Shown one piece after another: positions 48,437 to 58,582 of a stretch of 64,000 nucleotides of DNA; position 1 is the stretch's first letter; each line of letters begins with the position of its first letter. This DNA is from Taibaiella sp. (GTDB taxonomy: Bacteria > Bacteroidota > Bacteroidia > Chitinophagales > Chitinophagaceae), in NCBI GenBank assembly GCA_013815385.1, contig JACDGL010000002.1, forward strand, positions 248,001 to 312,000. The letters are read 5' to 3'. Made by a program: the position numbers and the translations under genes. The notes beneath the pieces are model-generated. The model searched no databases, had not been told where the DNA came from, and saw nothing but the letters and a program-made list of their open reading frames with translations.

Positions 48437-49513
48437 ATGAAATATATTTTCCCAGTGGCAGCACTAACGGCTATAACAGCACTAAGCGCCTGCAGCCACA
48501 CCGAAAAGAAAACCGCAAAAGCGGTTGCCACCACGCATTATGACCTGATAACGCTGACACCTCACCAGGTAAATGGTAGCGTAAGGCTGCCGGGGGTGAT
48601 GCAACCCTTTCAGTTCGTGCAGCTATACCCCAAGGTAAGTGGCTTTGTAAAGGCCATTACCGTAGACCGTGGCAGCATAGTGCATAAAGGACAAGTGCTG
48701 CTGCGCCTGCAGGCCCCGGAAATAGAAGAGCAGGTATCGGCAGCTAAGCTGAAATACACAGAGGCGCACGCGCAGTATCTGATGAGCATGGACAGATACC
48801 AGCGACTGAAAGAAACAAGCAACACACCCGGCACCGTATCGCCCTACGACCTGTCATCGGCCCGATCTAAAATGATGGGGGACAGCGCTACTGCGCAAGG
48901 CCAGTACGCTAACTATAATGCTCAGCGGGATATGTATAGCTACCTGACCGTAACAGCACCATTTGATGGGGTGATAACTGAGCGTAATGTACACCCAGGC
49001 GCCCTTTTGGGGCCGGGGATGCAGAACGCGAAGCCCATGCTGGTATTGCAGCAACAATCGAAGCTGCGGCTGATAGTAAATATACCCGAGCAGTACAGTG
49101 CGCAGGTGAATAATGGCGATGCAGTGCACTATACAGTGAACGCGCTACCCGGAAGGGACTTTGGCGGAACAATAGCGCGCGCAGCGGGAGCGCTGAGTAA
49201 TAGCTTCCGATCAGAAACTATTGAGGTGGATGTACCTAATACAACCGGAATCTTGAAAGCAGGTATGTATGCAGAGGTGGTGCTACCCATAAAGGGAAGC
49301 GCTACTGCATTTGCCCTGCCCGCATCTACAGTTATTACAACTACAGAACGCAAATACGTAGTAGCCGTAAACAACGGGCAAGCTAAATATATGGATGTAA
49401 CTATAGGGAACCAGCAAGGCGATACCGTAGAGGTATTCGGTACGCTGGAGAAAAATACGCAGATCATCCGTAATCCCACTTATCAGATAAAGGACGGCAG
49501 CATCATAAAATAG
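48437..49513 (+). CDS. RND efflux periplasmic adaptor (membrane fusion protein)
   Basis: A 358-residue adaptor, lipoprotein signal with lipobox LSAC. Contains the biotinyl-lipoyl-like hairpin domain (KVSGFVKAITVDRGSIVHKGQVLLRLQAPE), a long coiled-coil (KLKYTEAHAQYLMSMDRYQRL) and barrel segment (VTAPFDGVITERNVHPGALLG). 10 bp after the RND gene and followed by a terminator; completes the operon. Confidence 0.93.
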   Translation: MKYIFPVAALTAITALSACSHTEKKTAKAVATTHYDLITLTPHQVNGSVRLPGVMQPFQFVQLYPKVSGFVKAITVDRGSIVHKGQVLLRLQAPEIEEQVSAAKLKYTEAHAQYLMSMDRYQRLKETSNTPGTVSPYDLSSARSKMMGDSATAQGQYANYNAQRDMYSYLTVTAPFDGVITERNVHPGALLGPGMQNAKPMLVLQQQSKLRLIVNIPEQYSAQVNNGDAVHYTVNALPGRDFGGTIARAAGALSNSFRSETIEVDVPNTTGILKAGMYAEVVLPIKGSATAFALPASTVITTTERKYVVAVNNGQAKYMDVTIGNQQGDTVEVFGTLEKNTQIIRNPTYQIKDGSIIK

Positions 49514-49532
49514 TTCGTGCTTTTTCTGAACC

Positions 49533-49557
49533 AAGCATCCGGCTCTGCCGGATGCTT
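49533..49557 (+). terminator. Rho-independent terminator of efflux operon
   Basis: Perfect 10-bp stem AAGCATCCGG / CCGGATGCTT with loop CTCTG, followed by TTTACTTTTT. Starts 19 bp after the adaptor stop codon. Confidence 0.92.
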
Positions 49558-49659
49558 TTTACTTTTTATTAACTTATGAATTTGCTAATGGCATAGTTGT
49601 TTCTGCTATAGTATTGAGGAGCGATGAACGCTCAATTATTCTGGCAGAAACCGTGCGAT

Positions 49660-50373
49660 ATGAAAAGTGTAATATTCTATTTATTGTTGATAGGCGCTAT
49701 CATTTATTCACTTACAGGATATTCGCAGGAACGTGAACTTCTGAAACCAGACTATATTTCCATTCAGCAGATAATAAATGACCCCAATTCGGCCTTTTAT
49801 TATCCTCAATTATTCAAACGGTACCAGACAAACGATACCACACTGTCTCCGCGCGAGTACCGAATGCTCTATTTTGGATATTTTTTTCAGGATAAATATT
49901 CTGCTATTCCCCGTAACGTGCAGGAAGACAGCCTTAAAATATTACTCGCTAAGGACGAACTGGAACCTGCCGAGTGGCAAAGTGTGATAAGAATGGATAA
50001 GAAAGCCCTGGTTACGCGCCCCTTTGACCTAAAGAAACTAAACCTGCTGTATGTGGGGTATAAAATGAGCGGAGATTCCACAAACGTAAGGTTGTACAGC
50101 GATAAGATACGCAAGATCGCATTTGCTATTTTATCCAGCGGCGACGGCCAGAGCGAAGAAACTGCCCTGCATGTGTTGCAGGTATCTGATGAATATGCAC
50201 TTATCAATATGCTTGGGTATGAATACAGCGGCCACCAGCAGCTTACAGGCGCTGAATGTGACTATTTGACCCTAAAGGATAATACAGATAATGTAAAGGG
50301 TTTATACTTTGATGTTAAACAAATATTTAATAGCTACAAGAGGATACTGGATGGCAGCATGTCAATAAAGTAA
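49660..50373 (+). CDS. DUF4919 family exported protein
   Basis: A 237-residue protein with signal peptide from ATG 49660 (upstream frame to 49624 is less likely). The DUF4919 pattern is clear: DPNSAFYYPQLFKRYQTNDTTLSPREYRMLYFGY near the N-terminus and EYALINMLGYEYSGHQQLTG later. Function unknown; restricted largely to Bacteroidota. Confidence 0.85.
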   Translation: MKSVIFYLLLIGAIIYSLTGYSQERELLKPDYISIQQIINDPNSAFYYPQLFKRYQTNDTTLSPREYRMLYFGYFFQDKYSAIPRNVQEDSLKILLAKDELEPAEWQSVIRMDKKALVTRPFDLKKLNLLYVGYKMSGDSTNVRLYSDKIRKIAFAILSSGDGQSEETALHVLQVSDEYALINMLGYEYSGHQQLTGAECDYLTLKDNTDNVKGLYFDVKQIFNSYKRILDGSMSIK

Positions 50374-50433
50374 AGAAAATTTAGAAATTGGCGTGAAATT
50401 TGTTAAACAATTAGTGATAAATGTCGGCATGTA

Positions 50434-50721
50434 ATGGTCTCCACTCAACGTATTATAAATAATAAAAGACTGTTTCGTTTTGAATTTCCTTTTGATGATG
50501 GTGAAATAGGTTACCTGGAATACAGATGGCTTAAAGGTAAAATGGTGCTGATGCATACCATAGTACCAGGAATGAAAAGTGGAAATGGCATTGGCGCAGA
50601 ACTGGTACGGCACACGCTGGAACATGCATATGCTGGCGGGCTGGAAGTAGTACTCTATTGCCCATTTGCACAGGGATATGTAGAAAAGCACCCCGAATAC
50701 AAAGCCCTGATCCACAAATAA
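50434..50721 (+). CDS. Short GNAT-like N-acetyltransferase (YjdJ type)
   Basis: A 95-residue GNAT fold: IGYLEYRWLKGKMVLMHTIV strands, acetyl-CoA pyrophosphate loop GMKSGNGIGAELVRHTLEHA, and the C-terminal CPFAQGYVEKHPEYKALI. This is the small single-domain group with a characteristic Cys and HPEY end. Substrate unknown. Confidence 0.85.
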   Translation: MVSTQRIINNKRLFRFEFPFDDGEIGYLEYRWLKGKMVLMHTIVPGMKSGNGIGAELVRHTLEHAYAGGLEVVLYCPFAQGYVEKHPEYKALIHK

Positions 50722-50796
50722 GGCCATTTACCCAACTAACAGTTAAAAAATACAGTCTATCTTATATCTGTATTTTTACCTACACTGCTGGTTTCT

Positions 50797-51816
50797 ATGA
50801 AATTTACCATTACTCCTATACTGGCGCTTATCTTTTTGCTATCTGCCACGCATGCCTATTCGCAGTCTCCGTATAGGCTTACTACACTGCAGGGTGCTTA
50901 TGAGCCGCTTACTGATGGGATAGTGCTGAATAATACCGTGTGGTTCAACAGTGATTTTTATGTGCTGCCTTTACCCTTCCCCTTCAAAATAGACACCATA
51001 CCCTGTACGGCGCCCTTTATAGAAGGAGGAACTACGTTGGTGACCGATACCGGAAAAGCAGTAATCTCTGCCTTCTTTCTGAACAATGCAGACCTGATAG
51101 ACAAGGGTTTCCTGGGTAGCGATCTTTTTAGCAAATCGCCTATAAGATATATTGTAAGCGGCGTGCCCGGCGCACAGATCTTTAAGCTGGAAATAGCTAA
51201 TGCCGGCTTTTTTAATGAGATAACCTTCGGTACAGACTTTGATTCTGTGTACATGCAGATATGGCTATATGAGGGTACCAATGTGATAGAGTTCCGGTAC
51301 GGCCCTTCCTATATTTCCCATCTTTATAATTATTTTCCAATACGTGGACTACCTTTCGCCGGGTATGTGTGTGATGTAGATTATTCGCTTGATGGCGTTT
51401 ATTACTCACTAACGGGCGACCCCGTGAACCCCAGTATCGATACAGTAACATCAGATAGCGGACGTTTTACACATACTCCTTTGTGCCTCGCTTCCTATCC
51501 TGCATCCGGTACAGTGTACCGCTTTACCCCCAACGCGCTGGATATAAAAAAGCCGGAAATAACCAATGCGGGAGTGATGGAAGGCGTGCATATATATCCT
51601 ACTGCCTGCCACGACCGGCTGATGATAGAATACGAAGGCAATGAAGATGCTACCTACAGCATTATATCAGTAACTGGTGCAGAAATGCATAGGAGCACCC
51701 ACCTTGCATACAAATTGAATACCATAGATGTAAGTATGCTACCGCCCGGTAGCTACATGATAGAATTGCGTAGCACCGGTGGTCTTACCACACACCAAAA
51801 ATTTACCCGTTTATAG
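50797..51816 (+). CDS. Exported protein with T9SS C-terminal sorting domain
   Basis: A 339-residue exported protein: signal peptide ending HAYSQ, a ~230-residue body with strands (IVLNNTVWFNSDFYVLPLPFPF, VIEFRYGP) and a C-terminal T9SS domain (HIYPTACHDRLMIEYEG, LPPGSYMIELRS). Body domain unrecognised. Probably surface or secreted. Confidence 0.82.
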   Translation: MKFTITPILALIFLLSATHAYSQSPYRLTTLQGAYEPLTDGIVLNNTVWFNSDFYVLPLPFPFKIDTIPCTAPFIEGGTTLVTDTGKAVISAFFLNNADLIDKGFLGSDLFSKSPIRYIVSGVPGAQIFKLEIANAGFFNEITFGTDFDSVYMQIWLYEGTNVIEFRYGPSYISHLYNYFPIRGLPFAGYVCDVDYSLDGVYYSLTGDPVNPSIDTVTSDSGRFTHTPLCLASYPASGTVYRFTPNALDIKKPEITNAGVMEGVHIYPTACHDRLMIEYEGNEDATYSIISVTGAEMHRSTHLAYKLNTIDVSMLPPGSYMIELRSTGGLTTHQKFTRL

Positions 51817-51873
51817 CGTGGCATATTTATAGCTGCAAAGAAGCATGGGTGCATAAAATGGTTATTTTTGTTT

Positions 51874-54864
51874 ATGACCGTTACCAAGCAGGGCCTTAGC
51901 TTCTTATTCCTTTTTTTATTGAGCGCCTTTACTTCTTTTGCACAGCAGCATACTCCCCGTCAATGGGTGGACAGCACCTATAATAAACTGACACAGGAAG
52001 AGCGGATAGGCCAGCTATTTATGGTAGCTGCCTACAGTGGTGGTAAAAATTACAACGAAGAAAAGATCACCGAACTCATAAACAGCCATAGCATAGGCGG
52101 ATTGATCTTTATGCAGGGCGGCGCAGGCAGGCAGGCTATACTGACCAATAGATACCAGGCAATGGCCCAGGTGCCACTGCTCATAAGCATGGATGCAGAA
52201 TGGGGATTAGGTATGCGCCTGGACAGCATCAAAAACTTTCCCAGGCAGATGATGCTGGGCGCTACGCGCGATACGGCACTGGCCTATAAGATGGGGGCTG
52301 CCATAGCTTACCAGTGCAGGCGCCTTGGTGTGCATATAGATTTTGCACCGGTGGTAGATGTAAATAATAATCCTGCAAACCCCGTTATCAATTTCCGGTC
52401 TTTTGGTGAAGATAAAACAAGGGTTGCCAATATGGGAATAGCCTACATGCGCGGGCTGCAGAATAATGGAGTAATGGCCTGTGCCAAACATTTTCCCGGG
52501 CACGGCGATACGAATGTAGATTCTCATAAAGACCTGCCGGAGATAGATAAATCATTGGCGCAGCTGGATACGCTGGAACTATACCCGTTTAAGCAATTGA
52601 TAAAGGCCGGGGTACAGAGTGTAATGGTAGCCCACCTGATGATACCCGCACTGGAAAGCGAGCCGCATGTAGCCACTACCCTTTCGAAGAATACAGTCAC
52701 CAACCTGCTGCGGGAGAATTTGGGATTTAAAGGATTGATATTTACTGATGCACTGAACATGCAGGGTGTTGCTAAATATTTTCCTTCGGGCGAGATAGAC
52801 CTCAGGGCTTTCCTTGCCGGCAACGATGTATTGCTTTTCTCCCAGGATGTACCTACTGCCATCGCTAAGATAAAAACTGCAATTGATAACCACCAGGTAA
52901 GCGAGGCAGACCTGGAGATGCGCGTGAAAAAAATATTGACTGCCAAGTACGATGCCGGGCTGGCACACTTTCATCCGATCAACCCAACCAATATAACAGC
53001 AGATATCAATAGCAGTACTGATGCGCTAAGTGAACAGATAGCGCGTGCAGCCATTACTGTAGTGCGTGATGAAAATGGTATCATCAATAAAATAAACAGG
53101 AATATGCATGTGGCCTATGTGGGCGTGAATGCAGATACCACTACCTATTTTTATCAGCGCCTGCGCGACTCGCTGGCCATTAACCTGCCGGCGTACTGGC
53201 TACCAAAAAAATCGGGCGCCGCAGCGGTTGAAGCGTTAGGACAAAAAATAGCCCGCTATGACGCTACAATAATCGCAGTGCATAACGCAGCCATGTACCC
53301 GGGCAGCAGCGGCAATTACGGACTGAGTGATGAGCAGCTCGGTTTTCTAAAGCAGGCGCAGGGAATGAATAATGTAATGATCGTAGTGCTTGGTAACCCT
53401 TATATGTTGCAGCACTTCTGCTATGCACGCTCGGCTGTGGTTGCTTATGAAGATGATACAGTAACGCAAAAAGTATGTGCCGACCTGCTACTAAGAAAAT
53501 TTCGCGCTAAGGGTAAGCTGCCTGTAACCCCCTGTATGGGCATACCTGTAGTAGCCACTGCCAGCACATTGTCGCCACCAGTAAAACCTGTACCCGTAAC
53601 ACTGAAGAAAACAGACTTCCTCGCGGACGCAGGCGTATCGGACCCGATGGCGCTGGACAAGCTGAATATGTTTTTACAACGGTGTATAATAGATCATGCA
53701 TTTCCGGGGTGCCGGGTGGTGGCATCAAAGAACGGAGTGGTATTCTATGATAAATCATTTGGCTATTATACTTATACTAAAGAAAAGGCTGTGGATAGCA
53801 ATACGCTGTATGATGTTGCCTCTATGACCAAGATACTGGCAACCACACTGGCCGTGATGCACCTCTATGAGACCGGAAAACTGGACCTGAATAAGACAGT
53901 GGGTGATTACCTGAAATGGACAGCTGGTACGGATAAAGCCAATCTGCGTATCAGGGACATGCTGCTGCACCAGGCCGGGTTGAAATCATGGATCCCCTTC
54001 TACAAAGAAACGCTGGACCCTACAGGCAACCTGAATAATGACCTGTACCGCGATAATGCAGATAAGAAATATAGCGTAACGGTAACTAAGAACCTGTACC
54101 TGCGCAATGACTACGCCGATACCATCTGGAACAGAATACTGGCCAGCCCGCTGGAGAATAAAGGCAAGTATGTATACAGCGATCTTGATTATTATTTTCT
54201 TGCTGCTATAGTACAGCAGATAACGGGCAAGCGAATAGACAAGTATGCTGATGAACAGTTTTATAAACCAATGGGATTGAAACATATTACTTACAACCCG
54301 TTGGAAAAATTCAGTGAAAAAAACATAGCACCCACAGAGAACGACATCGCCTTCCGGCACAGGCAGGTGCAGGGGTATGTGCATGACCAGGGTGCTGCCT
54401 TGTTTGGTGGCGTGCAGGGGCATGCGGGCCTGTTTGCTACCGGCGATGATGTAGCAGCCGTTATGCAGATGCTGCTGAACAAAGGCATATACAAGGGTAC
54501 GCGGTATTTTAAAAGCGAAACGGTCGATTACTTTACAGCGTATAACAGCCGCATCAGCCGGAGGGGCATCGGCTTTGATAAACCCAACGCAGACAGCAAT
54601 GATGGCGGCCCTTCGGGCGACAGGAGCACGGGCTATACCTTTGGCCACCAGGGCTTTACGGGTACGTGTGCGTGGGCCGATCCGGGCACCGGGGTAGTAT
54701 TCGTCTTCTTATCAAACAGGGTATATCCGGATGCAGAAAATGGCAAGATCAACCATCTGAGTGTGCGTACTGTGGCGCAGGATTATATTTATGAAGCACT
54801 CGGCTTACCTGTAGATCACAACAGGCCACAGGTGTACCACAATCAGACACAAAATATCAAATAA
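51874..54864 (+). CDS. GH3 glycosidase fused to beta-lactamase-type serine hydrolase
   Basis: A 996-residue exported two-enzyme protein. After the signal peptide (…TSFAQ) comes a NagZ-like GH3 domain: KHFPGHGDTNVDSHKDLP and nucleophile Asp292 in IFTDALNMQG, then the GH3 C-domain. From about residue 590 a class C/penicillin-binding-like domain: S-x-x-K in YDVASMTKIL (Ser650), the second motif YVYSDLDYY and HQGFTGTC near the end. Likely peptidoglycan recycling or trimming (beta-N-acetylglucosaminidase plus amidase/esterase). Both active sites look complete. Start ATG 51874; a TTG lies 6 bp upstream. Confidence 0.92.
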   Translation: MTVTKQGLSFLFLFLLSAFTSFAQQHTPRQWVDSTYNKLTQEERIGQLFMVAAYSGGKNYNEEKITELINSHSIGGLIFMQGGAGRQAILTNRYQAMAQVPLLISMDAEWGLGMRLDSIKNFPRQMMLGATRDTALAYKMGAAIAYQCRRLGVHIDFAPVVDVNNNPANPVINFRSFGEDKTRVANMGIAYMRGLQNNGVMACAKHFPGHGDTNVDSHKDLPEIDKSLAQLDTLELYPFKQLIKAGVQSVMVAHLMIPALESEPHVATTLSKNTVTNLLRENLGFKGLIFTDALNMQGVAKYFPSGEIDLRAFLAGNDVLLFSQDVPTAIAKIKTAIDNHQVSEADLEMRVKKILTAKYDAGLAHFHPINPTNITADINSSTDALSEQIARAAITVVRDENGIINKINRNMHVAYVGVNADTTTYFYQRLRDSLAINLPAYWLPKKSGAAAVEALGQKIARYDATIIAVHNAAMYPGSSGNYGLSDEQLGFLKQAQGMNNVMIVVLGNPYMLQHFCYARSAVVAYEDDTVTQKVCADLLLRKFRAKGKLPVTPCMGIPVVATASTLSPPVKPVPVTLKKTDFLADAGVSDPMALDKLNMFLQRCIIDHAFPGCRVVASKNGVVFYDKSFGYYTYTKEKAVDSNTLYDVASMTKILATTLAVMHLYETGKLDLNKTVGDYLKWTAGTDKANLRIRDMLLHQAGLKSWIPFYKETLDPTGNLNNDLYRDNADKKYSVTVTKNLYLRNDYADTIWNRILASPLENKGKYVYSDLDYYFLAAIVQQITGKRIDKYADEQFYKPMGLKHITYNPLEKFSEKNIAPTENDIAFRHRQVQGYVHDQGAALFGGVQGHAGLFATGDDVAAVMQMLLNKGIYKGTRYFKSETVDYFTAYNSRISRRGIGFDKPNADSNDGGPSGDRSTGYTFGHQGFTGTCAWADPGTGVVFVFLSNRVYPDAENGKINHLSVRTVAQDYIYEALGLPVDHNRPQVYHNQTQNIK

Positions 54865-54928
54865 GGGAACTCTATAAAAATTCCCCTTCTATATAACCTT
54901 TAGTGTGTAAACTTTAACAGTAAGTTCC

Positions 54929-54959
54929 TTTGACATTTCACACAATACTTACATTTTTG
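54929..54959 (+). promoter_or_regulatory. Candidate promoter of receptor gene
   Basis: TTTG (54929-54932) and TACATTTTTG (54950-54959) are spaced 17 bp, close to the Bacteroidota -33/-7 arrangement, 34 bp before the start codon. The -7 element has two extra T residues. Confidence 0.35.
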
Positions 54960-54993
54960 TGACGTTCTATTACCTCCTCACAAACTGTCAAGT

Positions 54994-57822
54994 ATGAAAC
55001 GCCTGATTTACCTCCTATCAATGGTGTTGTGCGCATCGGTCTGTAATGCACAGCAATTCACCATTAAGGGCACCATTGCAGACACGCTTAATAACTTAGG
55101 CCTTCCTTATTCATCCGTTACACTGATACGGGCATCGGACTCTATAATGGAGACGCATACCCGCGCCAATGAACAAGGTGCCTTTGCCCTGCATACAGAT
55201 AGTGCGGGGAAATACCTGATAATGGTCACCTTTCCAAACTTCGCAGACTATATAGATATCGTAAAGCTGAAAGATGAGAAAGTAGTAGATCTTGGCAACA
55301 TAACCATGCTATCGCGCAGCCACCTGCTGAAAGAATTTGTACTGACACAAAATGTGGCTGCAATAAAAATAAAAGGAGATACTACAGAGTACATGGCCGA
55401 CAGTTTTAAAGTAGGTGCCAATGCTACTGTAGAGCAGTTGCTGCGCAGGCTGCCGGGGCTGGAAGTAGATAAAAACGGGAATGTAGTAGCACAGGGGGAG
55501 AAGGTAGAAAAGATACTGGTAGATGGGGAAGAGTTCTTTAGTGACGACCCTGCTGTAGTTATAAAAGGATTGCAGGCCAAGGTAGTAGACAAGGTGCAGG
55601 TGTTTGATAAAAAAAGCGACCAGTCGGCTTTTACCGGCATAGATGACGGACAAAAAACAAAAACCATCAACCTGGAGCTGAAGGAAAATATGAAGCGCGG
55701 CTTCTTTGGCAAAGTGGACGCAGCAGGTGGTACAGATGGCTATTTCCAGAACCAGGGAATGATCAATGCATTTAAAGGCAAGCAGCAGATATCTGCCTTT
55801 GGTATAATGGCCAATACGGGTACGGTAGGGCTGGGCTGGGAAGACCGCGATAAATTTGGATCGGGCAGCGGAACAACTATGATCGGCGATGAGGGACAGA
55901 TATATACTACCTATACTTCTGATGGCAGCGACCCATTCCAGAGCTGGGATGGAAAATATAATGGACAGGGATTACCAAAAGTATGGACAGGTGGCATACA
56001 CTATGCTAACAAGTGGGACGAGGATAAGGAACACCTGAGCGGCAACTACCGCTATGCGATGCAAGACCTGGAAGCTACCACCAATACCCTTACACAATAC
56101 GTACTGCCACAAAACAAAGGCTACTTTACCCAGCAGAGCCAAGTGCAGATGAGCACCGGGCAACGGCACGGCATAGATGGCAGCTACGAATGGAAGATGG
56201 ATAGTTCCTCTTCTATAAAGCTGACTTTTGACGCAGGTACAAAAAACACGCAGACATCCTCTTTTTACACACAGCGTACTTTTCTTCCGGATAGCACCGA
56301 CCTGAATAATAACACGCGCACCATAACCGGTAACCTGGTTGCACAATCTGTGAATGCTGATCTTATCTACCGCAAAAAGTTTGCAAAAAAAGGGAGATCA
56401 CTATCAATAGACGTTAAAGAGAACTATAACGATTCTAAGAATAAAGGCTTCCTTTATTCTGTAAATAATCTTCGCATGCCTGATGCAGTATTGGGGTATC
56501 GGGATTCAACCTATAATGTAGACCAGCGCAAAGACAATAACTCGCACACAATAGCGCTGGCCGGAAAGATCAACTATACAGAGCCCTTATCAAAAGTTAC
56601 CTTCCTGGAGCTTAACTATGGCCTCAGCACCAATAACAGCACAGCCGAGAACAGCTCTTACAACAAGCCAACCGGTAGCACCATGTATAGCGTACTTGAC
56701 CCTTTATACAGCAGTAATTATTCATTCGATATATTGAATAATTCAGGCGGCGCTAACCTGCGTTGGGTATATAAGAAAGTGAATTTCTCTTTTGGCAGCG
56801 ATGTTGCAGATACGCGCTACAACCAGCACGACATATATAAGGACACCACTTATAAATACGACTACTTCAACCTGTACCCCAAGGCTTCATTCGTATATAA
56901 ATTTGCGAAGCAAACCTCTTTCAGCTTTCACTACTACGGCAATACCCACCAGCCTACCATAAACCAGATACAACCACTGAGGCAAAATACAGATCCGTTG
57001 AATATTGCAATCGGCAACCCGCACCTGAAACAACAATTCCAGAATAATTTTCAGTTACAGTTCAACGATTATAAAACACTCTCCGGCCGGTACCTGTGGG
57101 CAAGCAGCAACTTCGGCTTTATAAATGACGCCATCAGCCAGGCGGCCAATACGGATAGCTCTGGCAGGCGCACTTACCAATATGTGAATGTGAACGGCAA
57201 CTACAGCGCATGGAGCTACGTAGGCTACGGTTTCCGTATAAAGAAGCTGGACCTGCAAATGGGGGTGCATGCAAACACCAGCCTTAACCATGTGAACAGC
57301 TTTGTGAATAATATATTGAACACGAGCAACTACAATAGTTACTCCGGTGGTTTGCGATTCAATTATTATAAGGATAAGAAATACTCTATCTCCTTTGACC
57401 CGGGTGTTACCTACAATGATAACCATGCTACTATAAGTACCTATACTTCCAGCTACTGGTCCAGCAATGACGAACTGGACGCATCGGTACAGCTGCCATT
57501 GAAATTTGAGATAGGCACTAATGTAGATTGGAGATTACGCCAGAAGACCTCTGTATTCGACCAGAATAATAATGTGTTCATCTGGGATGCATATGTTAGC
57601 AAGAAATTCCTGAAGAATAATGAGCTGGAACTGCGGGTATATGCACATGATATACTGAACCAGAACCTGGGCTACAATCGCTCCGGGCAGGACAACTATG
57701 TAAGCCAGCAAACCTATAATACCATAACACGGTATGGGCTCATCAACCTGATATGGAACTTTACCAAAACAGCCACAGGCGCAGCGCCCGCACCTGAAGA
57801 AACCATTATTATCAAAAAATAG
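54994..57822 (+). CDS. TonB-dependent-receptor-like outer-membrane protein
   Basis: A 942-residue protein: signal peptide (MKRLIYLLSMVLCASVCNAQ), carboxypeptidase-regulatory-like domain (FTIKGTIADTLNNLGLPYSSVTLI), a plug-like region with VEQLLRRLPGLEVDKNGNVV and VEKILVDGEEFFSDDPAVV, then a long beta-barrel of the outer-membrane beta-barrel protein 3 type. No SusD gene follows; instead a GLPGLI-family gene starts 8 bp later, a pairing seen often in Bacteroidota. Substrate unknown. Confidence 0.9.
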   Translation: MKRLIYLLSMVLCASVCNAQQFTIKGTIADTLNNLGLPYSSVTLIRASDSIMETHTRANEQGAFALHTDSAGKYLIMVTFPNFADYIDIVKLKDEKVVDLGNITMLSRSHLLKEFVLTQNVAAIKIKGDTTEYMADSFKVGANATVEQLLRRLPGLEVDKNGNVVAQGEKVEKILVDGEEFFSDDPAVVIKGLQAKVVDKVQVFDKKSDQSAFTGIDDGQKTKTINLELKENMKRGFFGKVDAAGGTDGYFQNQGMINAFKGKQQISAFGIMANTGTVGLGWEDRDKFGSGSGTTMIGDEGQIYTTYTSDGSDPFQSWDGKYNGQGLPKVWTGGIHYANKWDEDKEHLSGNYRYAMQDLEATTNTLTQYVLPQNKGYFTQQSQVQMSTGQRHGIDGSYEWKMDSSSSIKLTFDAGTKNTQTSSFYTQRTFLPDSTDLNNNTRTITGNLVAQSVNADLIYRKKFAKKGRSLSIDVKENYNDSKNKGFLYSVNNLRMPDAVLGYRDSTYNVDQRKDNNSHTIALAGKINYTEPLSKVTFLELNYGLSTNNSTAENSSYNKPTGSTMYSVLDPLYSSNYSFDILNNSGGANLRWVYKKVNFSFGSDVADTRYNQHDIYKDTTYKYDYFNLYPKASFVYKFAKQTSFSFHYYGNTHQPTINQIQPLRQNTDPLNIAIGNPHLKQQFQNNFQLQFNDYKTLSGRYLWASSNFGFINDAISQAANTDSSGRRTYQYVNVNGNYSAWSYVGYGFRIKKLDLQMGVHANTSLNHVNSFVNNILNTSNYNSYSGGLRFNYYKDKKYSISFDPGVTYNDNHATISTYTSSYWSSNDELDASVQLPLKFEIGTNVDWRLRQKTSVFDQNNNVFIWDAYVSKKFLKNNELELRVYAHDILNQNLGYNRSGQDNYVSQQTYNTITRYGLINLIWNFTKTATGAAPAPEETIIIKK

Positions 57823-57830
57823 ACCTCGCT

Positions 57831-58565
57831 ATGAAACGCATAATATTAGCCCTGCTTACTGCACTGCCGCTGTGTACCAACGCACAATATGTGATGCAGG
57901 GAAAGATAGAATATGAACGCAAACTGAACATACACCGCCAGCTGGATGATATGGATGACAATGAATGGTATGCAAGGATAAAATCGCAGATACCAAAATT
58001 CACGGTTACTTACTTTGACCTGCTCTTTACTACCGATAAGTCCATATACAAGCCCGGTAAGGAAGGCGATAATGCGCTAAAGATGTTTGGCGGCTCACCG
58101 GCCAACGACAATGTAGTGGTGAGCAATTATAAAACCAAAGCCGTGATTGCGGAGAAGCAGGTCTTTGACCAGAAGTTTGCGGTAAAGGACTCTATGCGCG
58201 TAATGAGATGGAAGATAGAAGAAGAGATACGCACCATAGCAGGCCACAAGTGCAGAAAAGCAGTAGGCAGGATGTGTGACTCGGTAGTAGTAGTGGCCTT
58301 TTATACAGATGATATAATGGTAAGCGGCGGGCCGGAAATGTTCAGTGGCCTGCCGGGCATGATACTGGAATTAGCCATACCGCGCTTATATACTACATGG
58401 GTAGCTACCAAGGTAGACCCGGCCACACCTAAGGATGCTGATTTTGCAATAGCTGAAAAAGGAAAGAAAGTAAACCAAAAGCAATTGATAGAAACGCTAC
58501 AGGAAAGCAATCTGAAGAACTGGGGCAAAATAGCACAGCGCTACATGTGGTGGTGTATGTTGTAG
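57831..58565 (+). CDS. GLPGLI family protein
   Basis: A 244-residue exported protein with signal peptide (ending TNAQ) and the family motif read as GLPGMI (residues 173-178, in MFSGLPGMILELA), preceded by the conserved GHKCRKAVG. Follows the receptor gene by 8 bp, so the two form an operon. Function unknown; a partner of the receptor is a reasonable inference. Confidence 0.92.
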   Translation: MKRIILALLTALPLCTNAQYVMQGKIEYERKLNIHRQLDDMDDNEWYARIKSQIPKFTVTYFDLLFTTDKSIYKPGKEGDNALKMFGGSPANDNVVVSNYKTKAVIAEKQVFDQKFAVKDSMRVMRWKIEEEIRTIAGHKCRKAVGRMCDSVVVVAFYTDDIMVSGGPEMFSGLPGMILELAIPRLYTTWVATKVDPATPKDADFAIAEKGKKVNQKQLIETLQESNLKNWGKIAQRYMWWCML

Positions 58566-58582
58566 CGCTGCACAGAATATTT

